Shown here: piece by piece, positions 51,335-62,522 of the stretch | Layout: every line of letters begins with the position of its first letter | How positions within the stretch are numbered: the stretch's first letter is position 1 | Origin: Shinisaurus crocodilurus | Taxonomy: Eukaryota > Chordata > Lepidosauria > Squamata > Shinisauridae | DNA: 64,000 bases | Direction of reading: 5' to 3' | Assembly (NCBI GenBank): GCA_021292165.1 | Contig: CM037877.1 | Span: forward strand, 306,222,063-306,286,062 | The notes under the pieces: generated by a model | Database searches by the model: none | Told to the model about the DNA's origin: nothing | Seen by the model: the letters and a program-made list of their open reading frames with translations, nothing else | Position numbers and translations under genes: made by a program

Positions 51335-52165
51335 TGTGCCTCTCTCGTGTGCATGTCTTACACTGTGAAACTGCTGTTGACTGGTAAGCTCCCTTTGCAA
51401 TACTATTGACTACTCTGTTAAATAAACTGCAGTATATAATCTATACTGCTCCTCTCTGCTTCTGTTGAATTTCTGAGGTGCTGAGGTTTATTCCTCTACA
51501 TGCTAACACTGTGAAGGACTGAGGCCTACACAGGCTTGAGTTAGTTGAAGCCTGTAGGCCCACACATCTCCTGATGGGAGGGGGGCATTCTTGAGTTTCA
51601 TTTCCCCTCATGGAGTTAAGTTTCTTTTTCATTGAAATAAGTCTCCTTATCTCCCTAATAGAGTTAAGTTTCATTTCCACAGTTTTAGGTCACATGATTG
51701 TAACTTCCTAGTTCTGTGGGAGTGTATATAAGGAGCTGCAGTGTGTGGCAGAGAAAAAAGCAAAATTGAAAAAAGAGAGGTGTGCAGGCACCTTTTGCAG
51801 GCACCAAGAAACAGTGAGCAGCCAGAGGAGCAGAGTTTGCATATCACTAAGGAATGCAGAACATCCTTTTGGACAGAAGCAGTTTGAAACAGATTGCTCT
51901 TTAGAGCCTGCTTGTAGACCTGCAGGGATATGGCTGAACGCACTTCAATTGGAACAGAGTTACATCAGCGTGGGGCCACTGCTGAGAAGGCACTGGCCCT
52001 TGAACCTGCCAACCTAATTAATCTCCCAGGTGGGCACACAGGTAGGGCATATGAAGCTGATCTTAAAATGCGGGCAGGTGGTTATGGTTAATACATGAAT
52101 GAAATTAATAAATAAAAGAATCATGTCCTTGTTGCAATTTAGACACTGTTTCCAGGGAGAAGCAC
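51335..52165. other. Intergenic, no gene seen
   Basis: No recognisable exon. The GAGTTAAGTTTC phrase repeats imperfectly near 51603-51675. An A+T-rich TATATAAGG lies at 51723-51731. Confidence 0.4.
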
Positions 52166-52169
52166 AGAA

Positions 52170-52405
52170 CCAGCGTGGATGGATAAGGCTATCAATGGCT
52201 ACTAATCATAATGGCTACATATTGCCTCCAGTTTCAGAGGCAGCACGCCAGTTGCTGGGAAACACGAGCAGGAAGATGCTCTTGCACCATGTCTTACTTG
52301 TGGGCTTCCCACCAGCAGCTGGTTGGCCACTGTGTGAACAAAATGCTGGACTAGACAGGCCTCTGGTCTGATCCAGCAGGGCTCTTCTTATGTTCTTATG
52401 ATGAA
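52170..52405 (+). mobile_element. CR1-related 3' end
   Basis: AAGGCTATCAATGGCTACTA, GTGGGCTTCCCACCAGCAGC, GTTGGCCACTGTGTGAAC, ATGCTGGACTAGACAGG and the GCTCTTCTTATGTTCTTATG terminus. Confidence 0.75.
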
Positions 52406-52859
52406 TTAAATAGCAAGGTGCTGAGTACCAACCAAGCTAACCATCTCCCTCTCAACCAGCGTCATGGACTTTTTCTTCTCCCCTGCTTTTTCCTTTCCTT
52501 TTTTCTTTTTAAATGTGGCTCTCTGGAGGCCATGCTGCTCTTCTTCTCAAGCCCAGGAAGGAATGTGCAACTCCCTCTTGAAAAACAGAGAGTAGCAGAA
52601 TGCCTCCCATTACTACAGCAAGGCTACTATCCCCCTGTACGTTACAGGATACTGTGCTGGACTGAGGATTGTGCTAAAACAGTGCTAGGAATCAGCCCCA
52701 CCTCCCTGTGTCAACCTGGAAGGGACCTCATGTTTGTGCTGTTCTCAACCGGTTAATACCCCCAGCCAGTTCCCTCCAAAGTAACGGAGCCGAAGGAACT
52801 GTTTGGCCTGACACAAATGGTGCATGCTAATTTATTGCTTGATGACATTTCAGCCGACA

Positions 52860-53040
52860 CCTTCTTTTAAGGAGCTCAGGGCTGCATACATATATTTTAT
52901 CCTCACAACATTCTTGTGAGGTAGGCTAGGTTGAGAACTAGTGATTTGCCTGAGGCCACCCAGGGTTACATGACTGAGCAGGGTTTGGATTTGTGGCCAG
53001 GTGCCCCCAGTTCAACTCCCAACGCTCTGTCGGCTTTGCC
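52860..53040 (-). mobile_element. Old tRNA-derived/MIR-like SINE
   Basis: TTTTATCCTCACAACATTC, TTGTGAGGTAGGCTAGG, TGACTGAGCAGGGTTTGGAT and CAACTCCCAACGCTC, highly diverged. Confidence 0.55.
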
Positions 53041-54005
53041 TCGCTAGATCTGTCATTTGGAATGCGCCGTTTGTATCTTCATGACTTGCATAACCTTTGC
53101 AGGCCCCAGATTTTCCTGGGATGTTGTTGGCCTCCATTTCAGAAATCCTTCCACAGTCGTCCTACTGCAAGCATGGACTTGGGCATACAAAACATCTCAC
53201 GCTACCAGAAGAATCAGCATCACAACAGAAGATGCACAGACCTGCCAGAGGAGGCAAACTTAAGCCTTTTCCACAAGTGGGAAATGTTTAATTTATGCTT
53301 AATCGTGTCGACCAGGAGAAAAAAAAATCTTAAAACTAACATAAAAGAAGGAGCAGCGAAAACAAACTTACCCTGCAAGCAGGGAAGGAGGAACATCCAA
53401 CTTAGCCTCCACTTCAAATGGTCCATTGTCTCCCAACAAAGCAGGGGGCTGAGGAGAGAGAGAGCGCGCCTCTGGAAAGGACAAGTTGGATCACAGCGTG
53501 GACGTTGCTTCGGTTTGCTTTCATCCAAAAGAACTGGAATGGGAAGGAAAGATGCAAAAGGACAAATGTACACTTTTAAGGAAACAAGTTATTTTTTCTC
53601 CTTCTAGTGCCAAATATAGCAACAGGCATCTGATGATCCACACAAGGAAGAGGCATGAGAACATATCCCAGGAAGGGCATTCGCTTCTTCCCAGCGAACA
53701 AGAGGTGAAGCTGCGAATGAGATGCCTGCTCTTGAACTAGCTCCTGCAGCTGAAAGGGGATGGAAGCTTTTGAGTATCACAGAGCTCTTCTTTGGGCCGG
53801 ATGCTGCAGCAGCGACTGCATCCCAAATGCCAATGGATGTAAACATCTAGGACACAGCAAACGCAGCGGCGATGGGGCAGGAAGGAGGAGGGAGCAGAAT
53901 GCCGTTGGGCCCAGCTCTTTAGAAGCGGAGACTTCCAAATAGTGACGGAGAATGCTAAACAGCTTGAACTGTTGTGGGGGGGGGGGGAGATACTGCTGGG
54001 AGCTG
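53041..54005. other. Intergenic, no gene seen
   Basis: Several unsupported open frames (53220-53573 minus, 52993-53607 plus) without domains or convincing splice sites; a G tract lies at about 53975-53987. Confidence 0.4.
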
Positions 54006-54009
54006 GAGT

Positions 54010-54370
54010 CTACCAGACTCCCAATTCTTGAGGATTAGGAGAAACTGCAGTCAAAGTGGAGAGGTTAACATGCAGGCTAGAGAATTAATGCAACAACTAG
54101 AAGACAGAAGTTATCCATGGAGGATCTTACAACAGGCGTTCCATAAAGCCAAATCTGTCAAAAGAAGAGAATGATTGGTGCCTAAAAAATGAACAGCAGA
54201 GAACAACAGAATGATTATCCCTCTAACATTTGATGGCTCAGTACACAGATTTAAAAGGTTATCTTAAATTACTGGCAATTATTAGAGAACATTCCAAGAT
54301 GCAGAAACAACAATATTACAGTCAATAGACCATTCCTCACACAATATAGTACCAACAAACAGCTCAGTTA
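54010..54370 (+). mobile_element. Possible Penelope-like element fragment
   Basis: The translation SQFLRIRRNCSQSGEVNMQA, RELMQQLEDRSYPWRILQQA, FHKAKSVKRRE resembles the thumb/linker region of Penelope-like polymerases, where a 'FLRIRRNC...RGYP...A..KA' pattern precedes the GIY-YIG part. The frame stops at 54172. Only this pattern supports the call. Confidence 0.42.
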
Positions 54371-55690
54371 ATTAGACACGTGAAAACGGGATGTCAAACA
54401 TAATCTGGTAAAGATAGCCGTGTTCAGAAATTTGGCCACTTGCTCAGTGATTAACTTATCAGAGCTGCTGAGTAATAAAGTTATTAAAAATTCCGTAGGG
54501 TGCCCAGGAAAAGACCATAGAATAGGGTAGATCAGGTCTTTCTTGGCCCTCTGGTAGAAGCTGCAAGAAAGTAAAACATGCTGTATGGATTTGCAGATGA
54601 CACAAAGTTGGGTGGAACAGCTAATACTCTGGAAGACAGAAACAAAATTCAAAGTGACCTCGATAGGCTGGAGCGCTGGGCCGAAAACAACAGAATGAAA
54701 TTTAACAGGGATAAATGCCAAGTGCTGCACCTAGGGAGAGGAAACCAAATGCAGAGTTACAGAATGGGGGACACTTGGCTCAACAATACTACAAGTGAGA
54801 AGGATCTTGGAATTGTGGTAGATCACAAACTGAATATGAGCCAGCAATGCGACGTGGCTGCAAACAAGGCAAATGCAATTTTGGGCTGTATTAATAGAAG
54901 TATAGCTTCCAAATCGCGGGAAGTGATAATTCCCCTTTACTCGGCACTGGTTAGGCCTCATCTTGAGTACTGTGTCCAGTTCTGGGCACCTCACTTTAAG
55001 AAGGACATAGACAAACTGGAGAGGGTTCAGAGGAGGGCAACAAGGATGATAAAGGGACTGGAAACAAGGCCCTATGAGGAGAGACTGAAAGAACTGGGCA
55101 TGTTTAGCCTTCAGAAGAGGAGACTGAGGGGAGATATGATCGCACTCTTCCAGTATTTGAAGGGATGTCACACAGAGGAGGGCAAAGATCTCTTCTCGTT
55201 CATCCCAGTTTGCAGGACACGGAATAATGGGCTCAAGTTACAGGAACCTAGATTCCACCTAAACATCAGGAAAAAATTCCTGACTGTCAGAGCAATAAGA
55301 CAATGGAATCAACTACCTAGGGAGGTGGTGGGCTCTCCCAGTCTGGAGGCATTCAAGGTGCGGCTGGACAGACATCTGTCAGAGATGCTTTGACCTGGAT
55401 TCCTGCATTGAGCAGGGGGTTGGACTCGATGGCCTTGTAGGCCCCTTCCAACTCTAGTTTTCTATGATTCTATGATTCCACCTCAAAGTTATTACATGGG
55501 CAGCATCTTTCAGAAAGTGGAGTTCCGTTATATCTGCCATCCAGCAATTTAGAAGGGAGAGCATTAAATCTTGCTAATGAGAATGCTCTTCTAATTTTGG
55601 GAATCGTCAGCCAGCATAGATAAGGCAGCCCCTCCTTGCTAAAAAAAAAAGCTGGCAGACCCAAAGATAGAGGAGAGCAGGGGACCCTGG
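54371..55690 (-). mobile_element. Unclassified LINE 3' portion, split by a CR1
   Basis: The minus strand encodes RFNALPSKLLDGRYNGTPLS and RCCPCNNFEVES at 55470-55664, continuing past the CR1 insert as IQHVLLSCSFYQRAKKDLIY and FPGHPTEFLITLLLSS near 54430-54570. The CPC...HVLLxC pattern is the zinc-knuckle block found in C-terminal parts of several LINE polymerases. Confidence 0.55.
54577..55481 (+). mobile_element. CR1 3' end with intact 271-codon frame
   Basis: An open frame from 54578 to 55393 covers [76 protein letters not shown] and MFSLQKRRLRGDMIALFQ, and ends with the CR1 terminus and TTCTATGATTCTATGATT. No stop or frameshift over more than 800 bp marks it as the youngest CR1 copy here. 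It is nested in an unclassified LINE. Confidence 0.88.
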
Positions 55691-55699
55691 CAGCTCCCT

Positions 55700-56335
55700 G
55701 TAATTTTATTTATTTATTTATTTATTATATTTATTATATTTATACCAGGGCCGGCGCTACCGCTAGGCAAACTAGGCGGTTGCCTAGGGCGCGTGGCTGA
55801 AGAGGGCGCAGAAACGCTGCGCTGCCCCCCGCAGCCGCCGGACCCCCCTGCCACCCCCCGCAGCCGCCGGACCCCCCCGCAGCCCCCCTGCAGCTGCCGG
55901 ACCCCCCCGCCACCTACCTTCTCCGCACCGCTGCCGGAGCCCTGCCCGCGCTCTGTTTTGGTGGGAGGAACCAGGGCAACAGGGCTTAAACAGCCCTGTT
56001 GCCCTGGTTTCCCCGGCCAAAAACAGAGCGCGAGGGTCCCGTCGTGTCACTTCCTCCACAACGGGACCAGCGGACGGGGAGGCAGGCTCGGAGGAGGAGG
56101 AGGCAGCGGGGGGGGGAAGGTAGGTGGCGGGGGGGGTCCGGTGGCTGCGGGGGGTGGCAGGGGGGTCCGGCGGCTGCGGTTTTTTTTTTTGCAAAGCAGG
56201 GCTGCTTGGCTCCGGAGCCCCCCCATGGCATGAGAGGAGGGGGCGCTAAATATAATTTTGCCTAGAGCGCCAAACTGCCCTGCACCGGTCCTGATTTATA
56301 CCTCGCCTTTTTTCCTGCAAGGAGCCCTTGTAAAT
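55700..56335 (-). mobile_element. tRNA-SINE tail split by a hAT element
   Basis: (TTTA)n and TATATTTATAC on the left join CCTCGCCTTTTTTCCTGCAA on the right once the hAT (55746-56293) is removed, restoring the SINE tail. Confidence 0.7.
55746..56293. mobile_element. hAT-type foldback element, 548 bp, GC-rich
   Basis: CAGGGCCGGCGCTACC at the left and GCACCGGTCCTG at the right are imperfect inverse ends. Perfect 8-bp duplication ATTTATAC (55738-55745, 56294-56301). The interior is a long imperfect inverted repeat of GCAGCCGCCGGACCCCCC against GGGGGGTCCGGCGGCTGC, which explains the proline/glycine-rich open frames on both strands. Confidence 0.9.
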
Positions 56336-56368
56336 CAATGTCCAACAACCTCTGTTTCACAGTTGATT

Positions 56369-56414
56369 TAGTACTATTTAGTAAATAGTACTATTTAGTA
56401 AATAGTACTATTTA
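56369..56414. repeat. 17-bp tandem repeat
   Basis: TAGTACTATTTAGTAAA repeated 2.7 times without a mismatch; each unit contains the palindrome AATAGTACTATT. Confidence 0.9.
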
Positions 56415-56422
56415 TGTAGATG

Positions 56423-56474
56423 TTATACTTTTTAACGTCTACATAATAACATATGTAGACGTTAAAAAGTATAA
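56423..56474. repeat. Perfect inverted repeat, 22-bp arms
   Basis: Arms 56423-56444 and 56453-56474 (ATACTTTTTAACGTCTAC and its complement) flank an 8-base loop AATAACAT. A+T-rich with no T tract and no CDS next to it; it looks like a small foldback element rather than a terminator. Confidence 0.85.
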
Positions 56475-56895
56475 GGGACAAGATAGGGACGGTCCCAAGT
56501 GGGAAATACAAAACATGATATAAGAGTCTCCAGTGAAAACACATTGTTTGCTTGTTACAGCCATGCCCACAACAAGCTAGGCGGCCCAGCGATGCGCACA
56601 CAGGTTTTCACGCACAGTATCCTAAGGAAACGTGACCGCTGTGACTGGGGCGGCAGCATCAACCAAGAGCAGGATTAGGAGGTGTGGGGGCAATCCCAGA
56701 GGGGAAAGTCCCACTCACTGAGGGGAAACCGCTTAGTCCTGAGGGTTCTTTCTGACTTGTGGCTGTGCAGAGGCTGCTCAGAGACCTTTATGATGCGCGC
56801 CGTGATGTTTCTAGCCTCCTGTTCTTACCTAAAGCCAGCATTGGCAAGGTGCACAGTGCCATGGTTGCATGGTGTACTTTTATTTTGTTATAAAT

Positions 56896-57178
56896 ATGGA
56901 GGAGACAAACTTATATAGTGGTTTCTTTGCCCTTTGGGAATTCTTTTTAACCCTGGGCAGAAATGCTGTCTTGGCCACAGTTTTCTATTTCATCTGGACA
57001 CTTCTTCAACGCTTCCTTGTGTGGGATATGATTTATGACTGGCTCCAAAGAAGCTGCACTCGTCCTTTGGCCTTCCCAGACATTTTATCCAAGTTTTCAT
57101 CCATCACAGAATGGGTAAATATTGCATTAGTCGCTTTGGCTGGCCCTCTGGTCTGTGAAAAAGCAGTCATGGCAAAGG
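56896..57178 (+). CDS. Unrecognised membrane-protein-like first coding exon
   Basis: I do not recognise this protein. From the ATG at 56896 the frame encodes METNLYSG-like MEETNLYSGFFALWEF, then a strongly hydrophobic run (NAVLATVFYFIWTLLQRFLV, about residues 22-41), an amphipathic stretch, and a second hydrophobic segment (VNIALVALAGPLVCEKA, about residues 75-91). It ends at a good donor, AAAGG|GTAAGG, in phase 1 after 94 codons. Codon use looks ordinary and the frame is not part of any repeat seen here. The continuation would lie beyond the L1 insertion. It could also be a chance frame or a pseudogene remnant. Confidence 0.4.
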
Positions 57179-57526
57179 GTAAGGTGACATTTCTCAACAA
57201 CGGGGTGAATTCACATGACCCATGGAATTTGCTGGGTCTAAAATTCTCTGATTAGGAAGCCAAAATTGTATACGTAATTAGAAGAAAGAAAGAAAAAGAA
57301 CACCTCATTAATTCTGATTCGGTTATTCTAGTTTTCAAATAATTTGGAACAGTGATACAAAAACAAGAAAAGGAAGGACATGGAGATATTATCAAGCGTT
57401 TGTTTTTTTTTTTTTTTATATATATATATTTTTTTATTTTTTTTTTAAAACAATACAAAGAAAATAACATACACACATAACTAATATTGTGCTCCCATCA
57501 CCATGGGACCAAACAATCCAATAACT

Positions 57527-60500
57527 CTATAATTGTTCATTATTCCAAAAATACAATATATCTTGACAGGGTAAACTCCCTTTCCCCCTTTTAAACACAT
57601 ATTCCAAAAATAAACCCCAAATATCCTTAAAATTATTTTTCTTTAATTGACCCCTTTTGCATTTAATATTACAAGTCAACATATCATTCAAAGCCATATC
57701 CCATACTTCCTTATACCATTCAGTAATAGTGAAAACTTGCTGGATTTTCCATTTCCTTGCTATCATTAGTCTACCTGCCGTTAACAAATTTATGATTAAT
57801 TCTTTAACATTTTGTGAACCGATCACCTTTTCCGTTATTGTTAGCAAAGCTAGTTTAGGGCATACCTCTAAATCAACTCCAACAATTTCTGATATTTCCT
57901 CAAAAATCATTTTCCAAAAATCCATTACATTTTTACAACTCCACCACATATGAGCATATGTACCCAATTCCTGACATCCTCGCCAACACATTGGAGAACA
58001 TTTATTATCTATTCTATTTAATCTCACTGGGGTCAAATACCATCTCCAAATCAGCTTATAAAAATTCTCTTTAATTCTTACAGACATATTTTTCAATATT
58101 CGCCTATCCCAAATCTTATTCCACTCATCCTTTGATATTTCCTCTTCAAACTCTGTATCCCAAACTATTTTAAGATTTTCTGCTTGCTCTTCTGATTTCT
58201 GCAACATTTTATATAACATCTTTGTAAGACCCCTAGCTGATGCATTTCCTTCTACAAGTTCTCTAGACATAACCACCTGCTCAAATGCAGTGAAATCCCT
58301 TTCATGCTCATGTCTTCTCTTCCATTTCTTACCCCATTGTACTAATTGAATTAAATTTAACCAAGAAATTCTTCCTGCCCCAACCCTATCAATTATTTGC
58401 TGTCTTGTCTCCATTTTTTCCAGCCAATCCATTAAAGTTATCACCTTTTTCTCTCTAAAAATTCGTTCTAAATGTCTAACATTCTCGGGAAAATCTTCCA
58501 TAACCACCACTGGAGTAAGCGGGGATATACCTGGTAAAAATATTTCCTTATTTCTACCCCAAATTTCTAACATATTTTTTAAAAAGGGATTTTCTAATCT
58601 TTTTGTCATAATATGTCCTTGTTTTGTAAATAAGAATTTATCCACCCTATTACCCAATTCAAATGCTTCTATTTCCCACCACATAAATCTTTTCTAACAA
58701 TAATATCCATGATATATCTAAGTTGATTAGCTATATAATACCATTTTAAATTAGGGAGACCAAGTCCCCCTATTTTTTGAGCTTTATACCATCTATTCTT
58801 AGTAATCCTTGATTTTTTCCCCCCATTACAATAGCTATTTAACATTACTTGCCACTCTTTAATTTCTTTCTCTGATATCTTATATGGTATCATTCTAAAT
58901 AAAAATTAAACTTCGGTAAAATCTTCATTTTAATCAAAGCTATCCTACCAAACCACGATAATCCCAATTTTTTATAATCCTCTATTTGATTTTTAACTTC
59001 ATCTTTTAGTTTTTTAAAATTACATTCCCCTATTTTATCCAAATCTTTTAATATATCAATACCTAAATATTTAATTATATTTTTATCTTTATATCCACTC
59101 CCCTTTGTTTAAATCCCCTTTCCTCCAGTTTACTATAATTAAATGTCATTATCTCCGATTTATCCCAATTAACTTTTAACCCTGTTACTTCTCTAAATTC
59201 ATCTAAATGTTTCTCTATCCAATCCCAATTTTCTATAGGCCGTTCTAATGTTAACAAGATATCATCTGCAAAAAGGTTTATCTTACATTTGGTCTCTATT
59301 CCTATCCCCAATAATTTCTTCTCCTGTCTTATCGAATTCGCTAACAATTCCATAACTAACACAAATAATACTGGGGAAAGGGGACAACCCTGTCTAGTTC
59401 CCCGGCCTAGGCTAATAGTTTCTGTTATTCCATCGTTTACAATTACCGACGTGACATTATGAGTATATAATTGGTTAGTAATACCTATAAATTTTTCTCC
59501 AAACCCCATAGTTTTTATTAACATCTTTAATGCAGGCCATTCCACACAATCAAAGGCTTTAAAAATATCCAATGCAAGAACCCCCGCTTTCAAATTATTT
59601 TTCTTTATTAAATAAATTATATTCAGAACCCTTCTTGTTAAATCTGCCATTTGTCTTCCTTGAATAAACCCACATTGATCTATCCCTATATACTTATTTA
59701 GAAAACTATTCATTCTTCTAGCTAAAATTGCTGTCAATAGTTTAGCATCTTGATTAATTAATGATATTGGTCTATAAGAACCTGGTTCTGCTAAATCCTT
59801 CCTTGGTTTCGGGATTAAAATGGTCAAGGACTGTTTCCATGACGGGGGGATCTCTCCCCCCTGTAAAATATAATTAAACAACCGTTTTAACTTCGGAATT
59901 AACATTTTTTTAAAGACTTTATAATATTCCGCCCCCAGACCATCCAGTCCTGGCGTTTTCCCCTGTTTTAATTTATTTATAGCACTTTCTATTTCAATTT
60001 CTGTGAATGGTTGCTCCATTTTCTCTCTATCTTCATCCTGGATTTTTATTTTTAAATTTTTCTCGATATATCTTCTACTCTCAGCTTCCGACCATTTTCC
60101 TGCCTTATATAACTCTGTGTAATATTCATGAAAAATTTTCAATTTATCCTTTACTAGATTATATTCTTTACCCCTCTTATCCTTAATCATCCCCACTAAG
60201 CTTTTTTCTTTTTTTTTTTGTGCTAATCTAGCCAACATTTTAGAGTTTTTATTACTATCTCAAAATACTCCCTTTTTGTGTAAATCAAATTCCTTTGTAC
60301 CCTGTCCAGTTCTTTATTCTCCAATTCTTTCCTTTTACCCTGTAATTCTGCAAAAATCTTTTTATCCCTCTTCTCTAAATACTTCTTTTCCAAATCCCTA
60401 ATCTCCCCCTCTAGCTTTTGATAAAAACTTCTTGTTGTTTCCTCAAATTTATTGCCTCTCTCAATCCTATTCCTCTCATTACACTCTTCATTGTATCCCA

Positions 60501-61358
60501 TATTATCGCTTCAGTACATTCTTCTGTTTGATTAAATTCCCAAATTTCCCTCAATTCCTTCTCTATTTTCTCTGTTAAATGTTTATAACGAAAAATATTA
60601 CAATTCAATCTCCATCTTTTCGCTTCTCTATAATCCTTATGTATCTTCAAATCCATGTTAACCAAAGCATGATCTGTAACTTTTATCACTCCTATCTCTG
60701 TGCCCAGGACCCTTGAAAACAGTGTCCTGGACACAAAAATAAAATCTATCCTAGAATAATTCTTATTTGCTGATGAGTAAAATGTATATCTTTCCTCATT
60801 CCCCTTGACCCCTCTCCAAACATCTAGCAACCCTTCCTTACTAATTAACTTATTCAAGATCGTTAGATTATTTCTCTGATCTTCTCTCGTCGGATTGGAT
60901 TTGTCTTTTCTTCTATCCAATACCATGTTAAAGTCCCCAGCCATAATAACCCTTTGATTTTGAAAATTACCCATTTCTTTAAACACATGTTGATAAAATT
61001 CTCCTTGATTTTGATTGGGAGCATAAACATTAACAATAACATATTCTTCCCCTCCCAAGGTCCCATACATTATAATATATCTACCTGTATCATCCTTTTT
61101 CACCTTTAGAACATTAAAACCACAATTCTTTGAAATTATAATTGCTACTCCTCGCGATTTAGATGATCCACATGCTATCTCATATATTCTAGACCACCTC
61201 AATTTCAATTCATTGACTCCTTTCCTTGCCTGGTGCGTTTCTTGCAAGAATATAATATCTGCCTTATCCTTTTTAAGAAGTGCTTCTATTCGCCTTCTCT
61301 TAGTAACTGACCCTAGCCCCTTAACATTTAAAGTTGAAATTCTTAACTTATAATCCAT
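57527..61358 (-). pseudogene. L1 ORF2 (endonuclease and reverse transcriptase), frameshifted
   Basis: Read in five minus-strand pieces. 61358-60411: endonuclease with STLNVKGLGS, FLQETHQ, GDFNMVLDRR, SRIDFIFVS and TDHALV. 60501-60223: linker. 60238-59075: RT with KTPGLDGLGAEYYK, SYRPISLINQDAK, DQCGFIQGRQ, LDIFKAFDCVEW, RGTRQGCPLSPVLF and the active-site box FADDILLT. 58893-58669 and 58684-57527: C-terminal region with GLGLPNLKWYYIANQ and the cysteine motif CSPMCWRGCQELGTYAHMWW. At least four frame breaks, some at A/T homopolymers, make this copy inactive as assembled. Confidence 0.93.
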
Positions 61359-61622
61359 CTATTAACAACATTTTTTCTTTTTTGGTCCCCAAAAGTGAAA
61401 ATAATACACAATAACATACCCCTTAACCCACCCCCACATTCATCTAAACTATCCCCCCTGCTTAGCCAGGGCAACTTGCCCCACCCTAAACCTACCCACC
61501 TATCCCAGGGGGGGGGGAAAGGACCCATCACCAGCCCGAACAGCAGCCCCTCATTCCCTCCCGGATAACTTCTTTATAAAACATTTTCTATTTCTTTTTT
61601 CTTCTCGTGTTGAAACGACCTC

Positions 61623-62522
61623 TTATACAATTCCTCCACTGGCTCCTTCTTCTTCCAGTTGACCCATCGATTCTGGACCCTCCGCATCATCATGAAGCCC
61701 CCAACTCTCCCAGCAGGCCCATGCCTTGATCACATGATGAAATCTTGTATCTCTTACTGTTCCACACAAAGTAAGAAAAACTGGGTAACCCCAATTGTAT
61801 TGTAATCCCTTTCTGATCAAGACTGCTGTACACGGTTTAACACTTCGCCTCCACTTTATTGTTTGCTGACAAAGATCATTGTAGATTTGCAAAGTAGCCC
61901 CCTTGAAAGCTACTTGACCTTTCTTTCTAATCTCTTTCATGAAGACATCCTTCTTGTATAAATTTGCAAATTTCAGTACAACATCTCTGGATGTCATACC
62001 ACGCCTTAATACTCCCACTCTATGCACAATCTCAATGTCCATATCATCCCAAAAAATTGTTTCTCCAGAGACAGCTTCATTCATCCATTCCAAAATACTG
62101 CCTCTTAACTTATATCCAGTCTCCCCCATCTCCATGGGGAAGCCTCTGATCCGAATGTTGGAACGACGTTGCCTGTCTTGCATGTTAATCATCTGTATTT
62201 CCATCTCATTAAATTTCATTTCATACTTTTCAAAACTTTTTTCATCCTTCACCTGGAGTTTTTCCACCTTATCCACTCTAGCTTGCAGCTCTTTAACTTG
62301 AACCCCTAATTGATCTATGGAATTTCGCATTTGCTTCATATCCTCTTGATGCAGATTTTGAAATTTCTCAATTGCTTCTATTTGTTTCTGCTGGCCTGCT
62401 TCCATAGAGCTTTGAAACTGTGATAGAATTTTCTCCCAATCTGGTGCTGCCCCTTTAAGCTTGGCTGGAGATATTGACTTTGGCTTGGCACCAGCAGGGA
62501 ATTTGCCAGCTGAATCCGCCAT
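61623..62522 (-). CDS. L1 ORF1 protein (RNA-binding chaperone)
   Basis: L1 ORF1p coats L1 RNA in cytoplasmic particles. The frame is open from MADSAGKFPAG (62522) to 61623, about 299 residues. Order: basic N-terminus; coiled coil (about residues 30-125: QKQIEAIEKF, LGVQVKELQARVDKVEKLQ); RRM (RRSNIRIRGFPMEMG, about residue 128 on); C-terminal domain (EIVHRVGVLRRGMTSRDVVL, DVFMKEIRKKGQ). In-frame codons extend upstream to 62609; the chosen Met follows the usual position. The last 40 residues differ from a typical ORF1 tail, so a late frameshift is possible. Confidence 0.85.
   Translation of the reverse strand: MADSAGKFPAGAKPKSISPAKLKGAAPDWEKILSQFQSSMEAGQQKQIEAIEKFQNLHQEDMKQMRNSIDQLGVQVKELQARVDKVEKLQVKDEKSFEKYEMKFNEMEIQMINMQDRQRRSNIRIRGFPMEMGETGYKLRGSILEWMNEAVSGETIFWDDMDIEIVHRVGVLRRGMTSRDVVLKFANLYKKDVFMKEIRKKGQVAFKGATLQIYNDLCQQTIKWRRSVKPCTAVLIRKGLQYNWGYPVFLTLCGTVRDTRFHHVIKAWACWESWGLHDDAEGPESMGQLEEEGASGGIV

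Noticed and set aside
56640..56780. Possible RMRP RNA gene (GAGGGGAAAGTCCC phrase), because RMRP is near CA9 in human
   Set aside because: Only a short phrase matches; the rest of the conserved RMRP core and its upstream promoter elements are absent.
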